A DNA stretch of 64,000 nucleotides from Tritrichomonas musculus (Eukaryota; Parabasalia; Tritrichomonadida; Tritrichomonadidae), in assembly GCA_039105265.1 (NCBI GenBank), contig JAPFFF010000014.1:3754691-3818690 (forward strand). The letters run 5' to 3'. This document shows positions 22,363 through 31,585 of the stretch, in pieces. The position numbers and the translations under genes are program-made. The notes beneath the pieces are model-generated. The model made no database searches, was not told where the DNA came from, and saw nothing but the letters and a program-made list of their open reading frames with translations. Within the stretch, counting starts at the first letter, position 1; every line of letters begins with the position of its first letter.

Positions 22363-22822
22363 CAACTCAGCCAAGAAACAACTCAGCCAAGAAACAACTC
22401 AGCCAAGAAACAACTCAGCCAAAGAGCAACTCAGCTAAGAAACAACTTATCCAAGGGGCAACTCAGCCAAGAAACAACTCAGCAAAGGAATAACTCAGCA
22501 AAGGAACAACTTTCCCAAGGAGCAACTCAGCCAAGATACTACTCAGCCAAGATACTACTCAGCCAAGGAACAACTGAGCAAAGGAACAACTTACCCAAGG
22601 AGCAACTTAGCCAAGAAACAACTTTCCCAAGGAGTAACTCAGCAAAGAAACAACTTAGCCAAGGAGCAACTCAGCCAAGAAACAACTCAACAAAGGAACA
22701 ATTTAGCCAAGGAAAAACTCAGCCAAAAAAACAACTCAGCCAAGAATCAACTCAGCAAAGAATCAACTCAGCAAAGAACCAACTTAGCCAAAAAACAACT
22801 CTGCATAAAAGCAACTCATCAC
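22363..22822 (+). repeat. 16-bp minisatellite, about 29 copies
   Basis: The unit is CAACTCAGCCAAGAAA with variants (CAAAGGAA, CCCAAGGAG) in near head-to-tail order. It lies inside the Helitron-like element. Internal minisatellites are common in Helitrons. Confidence 0.9.
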
Positions 22823-22924
22823 CGGAATGCTACACTTATTGGTGATGAATAAGACAGATTTGATAAGATAAAATGCTACACTTATCGGTTTTTTTAACTC
22901 AAATCTTTTTTAATAATAATAGTA

Positions 22925-23600
22925 TTATTATTAAACAGGAATAGATGAAATTGGAAAAAAAAGAAGAGAATAAAAGAGATTGGATAAGATAGAAAAGAAT
23001 GAGAATAAGAAATATTGGATAAGATAAAAGAGAATAAGAAAGATTAAATGAGATAGAAGAGAATATGAGAGATTGGACAAGATAGAAGAGAATGAGAATA
23101 AGAAAGATTGAATAAGATAAATGAGAATAAGAAAGATTGGATGAAATAGAAGAGAATAGAAGAAAATGGATATGAAAGATTAGGATTAGAGAGATTGGGT
23201 GAGATGAAAAAGAATAAGAGAAATTAAATAAGAAAAATGAGAATAAGTTAAATTAGATGATATAGAAGAGAATAGAAAAGATTAATTGAAAAAGATAAGA
23301 ATAAGAAATATTAAATTATAAAGATTAAAATAAAGAAGAATAAATGAGAATAGATTGGATTGAATGAGAAAGATGAGAATAAAAAAGATTAGATGAAAAA
23401 GATGATAATACAGGAGATGCGATGGAATAAATGAGACTGAAGGGAATAGATAAGATTTAATGAGAATAATAAGATTGGAAGAGATTGATGAGAATATTTA
23501 AGATTAAATGAAAAAATAAGAACAAGAGAATAAATGATATTGAATGAGAAAGAGGAGATTAGACAAAGTTTGGCAAGAATAAATGAGGATAAACTCTTCG
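22925..23600 (+). repeat. Degenerate purine-rich minisatellite
   Basis: Variants of GAGAATAAGAAAGATTGGAT recur about every 20-45 bases. Together they make a strongly strand-asymmetric purine-rich tract of about 675 bases within the Helitron-like element. Confidence 0.75.
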
Positions 23601-24178
23601 AAGAGTTTAGATGAAAAGAATTTTCTTTATTAAAAAAATGTTTTTGATTTGGAAAATAGAAAAAATCAATTTTTAAGGTAAAAGACACTTTTTGAGCGAA
23701 GCTCAAAAAGTGGCGTTCTAGTTTTGAATTAAAAATGAAAAAAAAAAAAAAAAAAGCATAAAAATGTTTTTTTTAATATATCATCAATCTATGAATGATA
23801 AGCATTTTATTTCCTCAAAAATATAATTGATTTTTCAACTTTTTTTATTCCAAAAAAGATCAAAAACATTTGAGAAATCTCATTGAATTCTGATCATTGA
23901 ATTGGAAGTACGCCCTCAAAATATCAATATCTTGTCATCTGAAGGATAATTTAGTAAAGTTAATTTATAAAATACTGATATATTTATATATATGGTTTTA
24001 TATTACAATATATAAAAAAAATATTTTTCTTTCAGTTACCGCACTTCTATTCTGGTTAAAATATTGAATTTTTTAAGATAAATTTGTGAAAAAAACTTTG
24101 ATTGTCCATCTGAAACCTTGTTTTTTTATTTGCACCTCCCATTTAAATTAAAATTGCATTATATTGAAAACCACTCAT

Positions 24179-24834
24179 TAGACCTTTCGACCGTGTGCCG
24201 TTTTTATGGTGTTCCGTTGTCAAACCGTAGTTTACACAGAACGGTTTAAAAGAAAAAAAAGCCATTACCGTATTTATTTGGTTGGATTTTAAAAAAAAAA
24301 ATATGAAATTTGAAATTCGAACTTTGTCCCCTATATTAAATAACAATTGAACTATAAAAAATGCAAACGTAAAAATTAAATTTATATATATAAAGTTAAG
24401 AAGAGATTCTTCAACTTTAATGTATTTTTTACTTCTTCTGTTGAATCTATTTCAAAAATACAAAAATTCATCATAAAATAAATAATACCTCTAATTAAGA
24501 GCCGTTTCTAGAAGACTTAACAAAATATATTTTTTATCAAAAAAAAAAAAGTTAATGTGATAATCGAACATTAAAACTTATTCAATTAAAAATGAATTCA
24601 ACTAATTCTATTACGATAGAATTTTTTTTTTTTCAAAAAAAAATTTAGTTATATTTAAATGTTAACAAAAAGTTTAATTAGATTGAATATATTGATAACC
24701 ATTTAATCAAACAAAAAGTTTTGCCGTGCGGATAATTCCGTTTTTTGTCTTCAGTGTACCGTTTTACTTTTTTTCAAGTAAACTATTCAAAAAAAGGTGA
24801 AGTTACCGTAATTTATATAACCGCCGAAGGTCTA
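24179..24834. mobile_element. MULE-type MITE with 9-bp target duplication
   Basis: Ends are TAGACCTTTCG and CGAAGGTCTA. The 9-bp direct repeats ACCACTCAT lie at 24170-24178 and 24835-24843. The interior has ACCGTA/ACGG motifs like those of 14640-15221, so both are members of one family in different contexts. Confidence 0.8.
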
Positions 24835-25452
24835 ACCACTCATTTATATTTATTATAAAATTATAAATAATATACTACATTATATAATTTATTTAAATTA
24901 TGCATACATTCTTTTTGAAACCTATTTATTAATGAAGAAAATATAGTTTATTTTGAATAGGAGTTGCAAATAAAAAAAAAGGTTTACTTTTTTCTATGAA
25001 ATTGTGAAAATAAAATTGAATAAATAAAAATGAAAGGATATTCAACAAAATTGTGAATTTTCTGAGAAGTTACTGAATTAAACGCTTTTAATTTCAAAAA
25101 GCATATTTTGAAGATAAGTATTCAAGCTATAAAAAATCTTACGATTTTTATATAATTGTAATATACTAATTTAATTTAATATTTAAATAACATATCATTA
25201 TTTCATGGAATTTTTAACATACAATTTTAAGATATTTACTAAACATTATTCATTAAAATTGAATTACATTTTCAAATTTTGATAAAAATAAAAAAAATTT
25301 TCTGATTGAAATTTTTTTGATTATATTTTTAAGATTTTCACTTTATTTTAATTGTAAAATGATATTTCCAAATATTTTTAATGAAATATACTATAAAATC
25401 ACATATTTTTGGAAAAAAATTATGACAAAAAAAATAAAATTTTTCTATTTTT
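24835..25452. other. AT-rich spacer between MITEs
   Basis: About 600 bases of A/T-rich DNA with no coding content or inverted repeat seen. Confidence 0.5.
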
Positions 25453-26285
25453 AATAGGTGTGCTAAAATTTTGTAAAGTGTCAGAAATTTAAATTTTACG
25501 GAGGATTGGTATGAATTTTAATTATAAACCTTTATATTTCTAATTATATTTATATTTATAATTTTTAAATAATTTTTACCATACATTTTTAAGATATTAT
25601 ATATTTTTCATCTGAGAATTTTTTGAATGTAAACTTTAATTCAAAATTTTAAAATTTGAATTATTCTTAGAAAGTTTCAATTGAATATTTGGCGGATAAT
25701 TTTTTACTTATTATAAGCATACTCGGTGAAATTGGGGAAAAATATATTAAATTCTTCCATTTTGGTTTCTTTTATGACCTATGCATTATATCATAATTCA
25801 TAATTTTTTTTTTGAAATTCAAATCGTATATGTTATTTATTATTAATATCCTTCATAATATGCAAGTTTATGGATAATATCATATTTTTATCTGATATTT
25901 TGCATAAAATATTCATAAACTTCGATTTTTTCTGCTAGTTCATCAAAAATGATGTATTAGGCATATTATTCTTATTTTTTCTTAAATTCTTTACATTCTT
26001 TGCCATCTTCAGTGGCTTTCATCATGTTTTTTAGTTATCTTTTTATAAATAGCAGCGATAAAATAATCATAGAAAAATCCTATTTCCGACCAAAAAAACA
26101 TTTAAAAAATAGTCTAAAAATAATTAAAAATATCTCAAAAATGTATGGTAAATCAAGATTTATTATTTAAAAAATAGTATATATGCGATAAAATATTAAT
26201 AATATATCATTATGGTGGCATCTGACTGTAAAAAATGATTTGAGTACTTTATTTTGACACTTTACAAAATTTTAGCACACCTATT
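25453..26285. mobile_element. 833-bp MITE with 31-bp perfect inverted termini
   Basis: The first 31 bases, starting AATAGGTGTGCTAAAATTTT, return as a perfect reverse complement at the end. TA next to GGTGTGC at both ends fits a Tc1/mariner-type TA duplication. No coding capacity remains. Confidence 0.8.
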
Positions 26286-26770
26286 ATTTTTATTAATAAA
26301 ATTGAATGGACTTAAAAATAAAATGAGTTTTTAGAATGATTGTATGCTAAAAATCTAACATAACTGTAATATCTTTTATAAAAATATCATTTAAATGTAA
26401 TAAATTAAAATATTATAAATCGTATGTTTTTTAATCGAAATATTTATGAATTAAAAAAAATATATTGTCAAATGAATAAAAACTTATAATAATATCAATT
26501 ATGGTAATACTAATTCAAATGTGATATTAACAAATGAATGATAAAGCACTTTTCAAATTTAAACAAATATATTTAATAAATATATTATGAGATATATGCA
26601 TTTCAAAAAAAAATTTTATTTTTTTCTCAATTTTTTTGCTTGAATACATATTTTTGAAGTATTAAATATATGATTAATTTGATATATTCTTCTAATGTAT
26701 TATGATAAAAAAGTTTTTGAATAAGAACAAATTTGAAACTTTTTGATAAATTATTCAATCATTGAAAAAG
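26286..26770. other. AT-rich spacer
   Basis: No gene or repeat structure seen. Confidence 0.5.
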
Positions 26771-27628
26771 TATTTACAGTTTTTTCAACAACGTTATGGA
26801 AAAAGTTGATATTCGTTATGGAAACTTTTTCTTAAAAACTTCTTTTCTAAGAAAAATTTGTATCTGTTATGGAAAAATATCACCAAACTTTTTCTGAGCA
26901 ATTATTTTTTATCGTTATGGAATTGTAAAGTTATCAATTTTTTTACTCAGAAAATGAGATATATCGTTATGGAAAAATATGGAAATTCCTCAGAAAAAAA
27001 TCTTTTAATTTTCTCAATTTTTTCTTTGTGAAAAGAATATCATGCAAAAATAGTGAAAAAGGAAAAATTCAAGAAGGAATGCATAGAAAAAATAATTTTA
27101 ATCATTTTTTTTTCTATAAAATTATCTTGCAAAAGACATTTTTGTTAATCATTCTTCTGGTAAAAAAGGAATCACATATCAGATTAATGTTAGAAAAGGA
27201 TATTATTTGAAATTATATTCTTTAATTAGTTTTATGTATTTTGTATTTACAAGTTTTACCGTAAATCGATAATTTATTATAAGAAACCATGAATAAGGAA
27301 ACATTAATTTCGAAAATAATCATGAATTTATATTTAATTGTTCGAAAAAATGCTGTATTGAGTATAAATATTTTTTGAATAAAAAATGCTTTCAATTTTG
27401 CACTTTATCTCAATTTCCATATTTATCCATAACGATATATCTCATTTTCTGAGTAAAAAAATTGATAACTTTACAATTCCATAACGATAAAAAATAATTG
27501 CTCAGAAAAAGTTTGGTGATATTTTTCCATAACAGATACAAATTTTTCTTAGAAAAGAAGTTTTTAAGAAAAAGTTTCCATAACGAATATCAACTTTTTC
27601 CATAACGTTGTTGAAAAAACTGTAAATA
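26771..27628. mobile_element. Fold-back element with 217-bp inverted repeats and repeated GTTATGGAA boxes
   Basis: The arms 26771-26987 and 27412-27628 are almost perfect inverse copies starting TATTTACAG. Each arm holds five GTTATGGAA boxes in one orientation at irregular spacing. The 424-bp loop is AT-rich; an open frame at 27028-27210 inside it looks random. This resembles elements whose long arms carry clustered transposase-binding sites. The superfamily is unknown. Confidence 0.85.
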
Positions 27629-27801
27629 ACGAATCGCGATTATTTTCTATTCGATGAAATAAATAAACAAATAACTGTATTTAAAGCAATGTTTAGATTT
27701 CGATTAAAATGGCCTAAAAACGTTATTTACTATCGGGAAAATTCTGAAAAATTTAAAAATTGAATGAATATTGGACTTCTTTTTTCAAAAAAAAATCGTT
27801 A

Positions 27802-28086
27802 CAGTATAGTAAAAAAATATGAAAACGTAAAAATATTATTCAAAAAGTTGGAAAACAAGCTTTTTCATAATAAACACTCAATTTTTTTGAGTAAATATTG
27901 TTTTATCGTCATTTGAAAAAGTAGCTTTTCCAGCTTTTTGAATTTTACGAAAAAGTTCGAAAATCCATTTTTTCAAATGACGATAAAAAGAATTAGCCAA
28001 GCAAATTTGGCCTTATTTCTTTGAAAAAGTGTATTTTCCAACTTTTTTAGTATTTTTTGACGATTTCATATTTTTTTACTATACTG
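27802..28086. mobile_element. 285-bp TA-flanked MITE overlapping the kinase start
   Basis: The ends CAGTATAGTAAAAAAATATG and its complement are each preceded or followed by TA. The arms stay similar for about 55 bp (to GTTGGAAAA). The right arm contains the only in-frame ATG upstream of the kinase domain. Confidence 0.85.
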
Positions 28087-29378
28087 TAAAACATTTTTTT
28101 TCATATACTCAGAACAAAATTCAGCGACCAGAGATCTTATGCCCGAATAAGATAGGCCCGTACCAGCTTCGCGGTAAGATAGGAGCCGGAGCTTTTGCTA
28201 CTTGCAAGCTTGCGTATCGGGCCGATCTTGACATTTATTATGCCTGCAAAATTATTCCAAAGCAGAGACTTGACCAAATGACTGACAAAACGCGTTTTGA
28301 GCAAGAAATCAGAATTTTACAAGAAATGCGCCATCCAAGAATTGTTCAGCTTTACGATTTATTTAAAGATACGATTAATTATTATATATTAATGGAGTAT
28401 TGCCCAAATGGAGAACTTTTCTCTCAAATTGTCGCTAAAAAAAGGCTTCCAGAAAATGAAGCTCGAGTATTCTTTAAGAACATTCTCGATGGTATCCTTT
28501 TTATACACTCTTGCAATATTGCGCATCGAGATCTTAAACCTGAAAATATACTTATTGACGCTGAAGGTCATGCCAAAATATCAGATTTTGGTCTTTCTAA
28601 ATATGTTGGTGATTCTGGATTAACTTCAACGAGTTGTGGATCTCCATGTTATGTATCTCCTGATGTTTTGTCAGGAAAAGAATATGATGCAAAGAAAAGT
28701 GATATGTGGTCCTGCGGTGTAATTTTATATACAATGGTAACTGGTTTACTTCCATGGACTAAACGAAACCAAGTGGAACTTTTCCAACAAATTAAAAATT
28801 GTCAATATCGAATTCCTGTTTTTGTATCAGCTGAATGTTCAAGTTTGATCAAGGGATTAATGAATCCAGATCCTTCAAAAAGATTATCTGCAGAAGAAGC
28901 TTTAAATCATCCTTTTATGGAGGCTACAACAAGCGAAGAAGTTGAATGGAAGGAAGTTCCCATTGTTTCATTAAGAAGATTAGATATGTTTTTCGAATAC
29001 GAACGATCAGATGAGAGAATCCGACTTAACTACCGCCCAGCTAGTTTTGGAAAAAAGAAGCGAACATTTCAAAAAGACGAGAAATTACTAATACCAAATA
29101 ATTTCACAGAAAATAAATCTGATAGCAATGAGCAATCAAAAGATGGAACTGAAAAGCAGAAACAGAATCAACCACAACAAAATGATTTAGTTGTAAAGCC
29201 AAGCGTTACTCAATATATTCGACGCCCAACATATCAAGGAATACCCCCTGTTGAAACCGCCACAAAAGAACAAGTCTCAACAGATTGGAAGAATATTGTT
29301 AAAAAAGCAAATAAAAAAGGAAAATCAAAAGCATCAATTGTCAAGCCTAAAGTACCGGCAAATGGTCTTCTTTTGTAG
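28029..29378 (+). CDS. CAMK/SNF1-like Ser/Thr protein kinase
   Basis: A 449-codon frame with a complete kinase domain at about residues 45-297. It has the glycine loop GKIGAGAFATCK, the ATP-anchoring Lys74 (YYACKII), Glu in the C-helix (FEQEIRIL), the catalytic loop HRDLKPEN (Asp168), DFG (Asp186), SPD in place of APE, and DMWSCGVILY. The regular HRD, GSPCYVSPDV and LPW motifs are typical of CAMK-like (SNF1/AMPK-related) kinases that phosphorylate Ser/Thr. Residues 340-449 are polar, Gln/Lys-rich and probably disordered. The only ATG before the domain lies in a MITE, and the first 20 residues (MYFPTFLVFFDDFIF...) are MITE-encoded and hydrophobic. The true start may differ. Confidence 0.93.
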   Translation: MYFPTFLVFFDDFIFFYYTVKHFFSYTQNKIQRPEILCPNKIGPYQLRGKIGAGAFATCKLAYRADLDIYYACKIIPKQRLDQMTDKTRFEQEIRILQEMRHPRIVQLYDLFKDTINYYILMEYCPNGELFSQIVAKKRLPENEARVFFKNILDGILFIHSCNIAHRDLKPENILIDAEGHAKISDFGLSKYVGDSGLTSTSCGSPCYVSPDVLSGKEYDAKKSDMWSCGVILYTMVTGLLPWTKRNQVELFQQIKNCQYRIPVFVSAECSSLIKGLMNPDPSKRLSAEEALNHPFMEATTSEEVEWKEVPIVSLRRLDMFFEYERSDERIRLNYRPASFGKKKRTFQKDEKLLIPNNFTENKSDSNEQSKDGTEKQKQNQPQQNDLVVKPSVTQYIRRPTYQGIPPVETATKEQVSTDWKNIVKKANKKGKSKASIVKPKVPANGLLL

Positions 29379-29624
29379 CGTAATTTTGTCGAAAGCAATT
29401 ATTATTGTTTTTAATTATTAATAATTTCATTAAAATTATTCATTATGTTTGCATAAAAAAAATATGGATTCTCGAAATTTTTATTTATCATATAAAATCT
29501 ATTATATAAATATTTCTTACTTTATAATTGAGTGGAAAATAATATAAGATTGTGCATAAGTTTAGTAATGAATAATGTTTTATAGAAATTTAATTATTTT
29601 TCACAACTTCTTGCAATTTAATAA

Positions 29625-29927
29625 TTATTTTCGATTTTTTTGGACTTCGGCGTCAAGTAATTGATTTAGTACATCACAGGTATGATGAAGAATTTCATTT
29701 TCTTTCTTTTCTTCACCAAGTCTAGCATAAGTATCATCAACAGCTTTAACAAGTTGTCTGCTTGTATTTCTAAGAATTTTATCTTCTTCTTCAAGTTTAT
29801 GAAGTTTTTCTACTGTTTCATCAAGAACCCTATTTAATTGATCGCATGTATTATGAAGAATTTTGTTTTCTTGTTGGAGTTCTGCGATTTGGGCCTGGAG
29901 TTGTTCTACCGTTGGTTGTCCACTCAT
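29625..29927 (-). CDS. Small coiled-coil protein with three internal repeats
   Basis: A 100-codon frame. Three repeats of about 33-35 residues share the pattern E-x-x-ILH/RNTC/S-x-x-LN/V-x-x-LD-x-x-V (ENKILHNTCDQLNRVLDE, DKILRNTSRQLVKAVDD, NEILHHTCDVLNQLLDA). The whole protein is a leucine-heptad coiled coil, likely a dimer or oligomer. An Inr-like motif lies 29 bases upstream, which supports a real gene. No family was recognised. Confidence 0.75.
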   Translation of the reverse strand: MSGQPTVEQLQAQIAELQQENKILHNTCDQLNRVLDETVEKLHKLEEEDKILRNTSRQLVKAVDDTYARLGEEKKENEILHHTCDVLNQLLDAEVQKNRK

Positions 29928-29951
29928 AGAAAATATCTAAATATGATTGAT

Positions 29952-29958
29952 GAAGTGA
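29952..29958 (-). promoter_or_regulatory. Inr-like initiator TCACTTC
   Basis: Matches the trichomonad initiator core TCA(+1)Y(T/A), with the +1 A at 29956, 29 bases upstream of the ATG at 29927. Trichomonad 5' leaders are usually this short. Confidence 0.5.
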
Positions 29959-30081
29959 TACTGTTACCGAAATTCAAAACATTATCCACCCAATCAATGA
30001 AACTCATCCGCCTTTCAATTGAATAAATTGAATTAAAATCTTTATTCAAATATAATCTATTCAATTTTTAATGAAATGGTA

Positions 30082-30847
30082 GGACCAAATATAATTTGAA
30101 CTTTTTGTGTAAATATCTCATTAAATAATTTGTTATTGTAATTATAAAATATATTATTATATTATATATTTGATATTTATTAAAATAAATCAATAATAAA
30201 TGAGATCCCTTATGTATATGAAAGAAAAACATCCACTTTAAAAATGACATTAAAATGAATAGAACATCAGAACGACTTTATTTATCAAAAAATAAATGGT
30301 TTTTATAAAATATATACCTGCTTGCTCACTTTTCCTATTGACCAAAATTACATAATTTGAAAAAAAAATTTAATGATCTTCAATATTCTGAAAAAATTTT
30401 TTATTTTTTTTTATTAAATAGAGTTTAATTTTGGGATATTTGTAAGTTTACTATAATATTATTTATTGCACACATTAAAATTCAATTTTAATGAGGCAAT
30501 AAAAAAAGTGGTTTTAGCCAAATTCATAACTTTAAAATGAATGGAAGTTTGCGAATTCAAAAATGTAGCAATTGAACTATTAATATATCAAAATTAATCA
30601 TTTGCTGAATATTTCCTATTGAGTATTTTTTTAATTCATTTACTTTTTTATTCAAAAATTTATACTTCAATAGGTCCGACATCATAAAAAATGAATGACA
30701 GTAAAATGTCTTCTGAGATAATTTTTGAAATTATTGGTAAAATAGTATTATATATTTAAATGTTAATGCAATTTAATTGATAAAGTTTTGTGTTAATAAA
30801 TATTAAATGAGATATTTTACCTACAAAAATGAGATTATATTTGGTCC
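30082..30847. mobile_element. 766-bp TA-flanked MITE
   Basis: The ends GGACCAAATATAAT and ATTATATTTGGTCC are inverted and each has TA outside. The similarity extends inward through AAATATCTCATTAAAT. It sits between two small minus-strand genes, with no coding capacity. Confidence 0.8.
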
Positions 30848-31060
30848 TACCTCGTCCTTAAAACCTTTTTTTTTTGAGATTTATCAAACATCACCATATT
30901 GTGGTATGAGAGTTATCGTTCAATAAAGTCAATAAAACCAATGACCAAAGCTAAAATAAAAAAAAGCTTCAATGTTGTTCATCTAATTTTAAATATGAAT
31001 TGATACTTTTTTTTTAAAAAAAGCGCATAATAAATATAAAGAGGATAATATCTATTTTTA

Positions 31061-31378
31061 TTAAAATCCAACATTTAAAACTGTTTTAACAAGTAAATCA
31101 GCAACTTTTTCTAACTTATCAGGAAGACCGTCTTTGAAAGCTTTGATTTCTTTCTCTGTTTGTTTTTCGATTTCACGTGATTTCTTGCTAACTTCTTTTT
31201 CATTTTGGCGTTCGATACTTTTAAGTTTATCTTCTTTTTCTTGGCGATACTTTTTGATTTCAAGGTTTGCTTGTTTACTTGCATCTTTAAGCTTTTCATC
31301 ACGCTCATGACGTGCTTTATTGATCATTTCTTGTGCTTCTCGTTCTGCTTCAAGAAGTTGTTGAATATTTTTATCCAT
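31061..31378 (-). CDS. VMA10: V-type ATPase subunit G
   Basis: 105 residues, close to the 110-118 of the family. The N-terminus reads IQQLLEAEREAQEMINKARHE, the conserved start of V-ATPase G subunits, followed by a long charged helix (KLKDASKQANLEIKKYRQEKE) and a short C-terminal helix. Subunit G pairs with subunit E to form a peripheral stalk of the vacuolar proton pump, linking the V1 head to the V0 ring on acidic organelle membranes. Only very AT-rich DNA lies upstream, and no canonical Inr was found. The yeast gene name is used for the family. Confidence 0.92.
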   Translation of the reverse strand: MDKNIQQLLEAEREAQEMINKARHERDEKLKDASKQANLEIKKYRQEKEDKLKSIERQNEKEVSKKSREIEKQTEKEIKAFKDGLPDKLEKVADLLVKTVLNVGF

Positions 31379-31585
31379 TTATATCTTTTTGATGTTTGAG
31401 ATTACTAACTTTTTCTTTGTAAAAATTATCGGCTTTTTGTCTTTTTTATTAAAAAGTTTGCATTGTTTTATCAAAAAGTAGAGGCTTTCAAAATTATAAA
31501 AGTAAGTTTTAAGTATCAGCAAGTGATAATTATTCTTCAAAAAAATAAAATAAAAAGATTAAAAAGTAATGTATAATTTATCATT

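Larger units (their letters stand above)
22072..23721 (+). mobile_element. Non-autonomous Helitron-like element
   Basis: It begins TCTATATATATA and ends CTAG. Nine bases or fewer before the end is a 12-bp hairpin, CACTTTTTGAGC, loop GAA, GCTCAAAAAGTG (23686-23712), then GCGTT and CTAG. The bases outside are A and T, and the matching empty site in copy 1 of the host MITE reads ATAA followed by TTTTGAA, so no target duplication was made. These features (5' TC, 3' hairpin then CTRR, A-T insertion) define Helitrons. The interior is two minisatellites with no Rep/helicase gene. Confidence 0.85.
21803..23915. mobile_element. TTAA-flanked MITE, copy 2, opened by two later insertions
   Basis: This is the same family as 21352-21705 in the opposite orientation. 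The first ~168 bases (to 21970) and the last ~195 bases (from 23722) match the reverse complement of copy 1 in sequence. The left flank is TTAA and the right flank has mutated to TCAA. Between the halves lie a 96-bp MITE and a 1650-bp Helitron-like element, both absent from copy 1, which therefore shows the empty site. Confidence 0.85.

Noticed and set aside
22226-22438. 70-codon frame in the Helitron-like element
   Set aside because: Made of a hydrophobic AT-rich stretch plus the 16-bp minisatellite; no family or start context.
22925-23600. Coding region
   Set aside because: Purine-rich degenerate tandem repeat with stops in all frames.
27028-27210. 60-codon frame in the loop of the fold-back element
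   Set aside because: Lys/Ile/Asn composition expected at random in this DNA.
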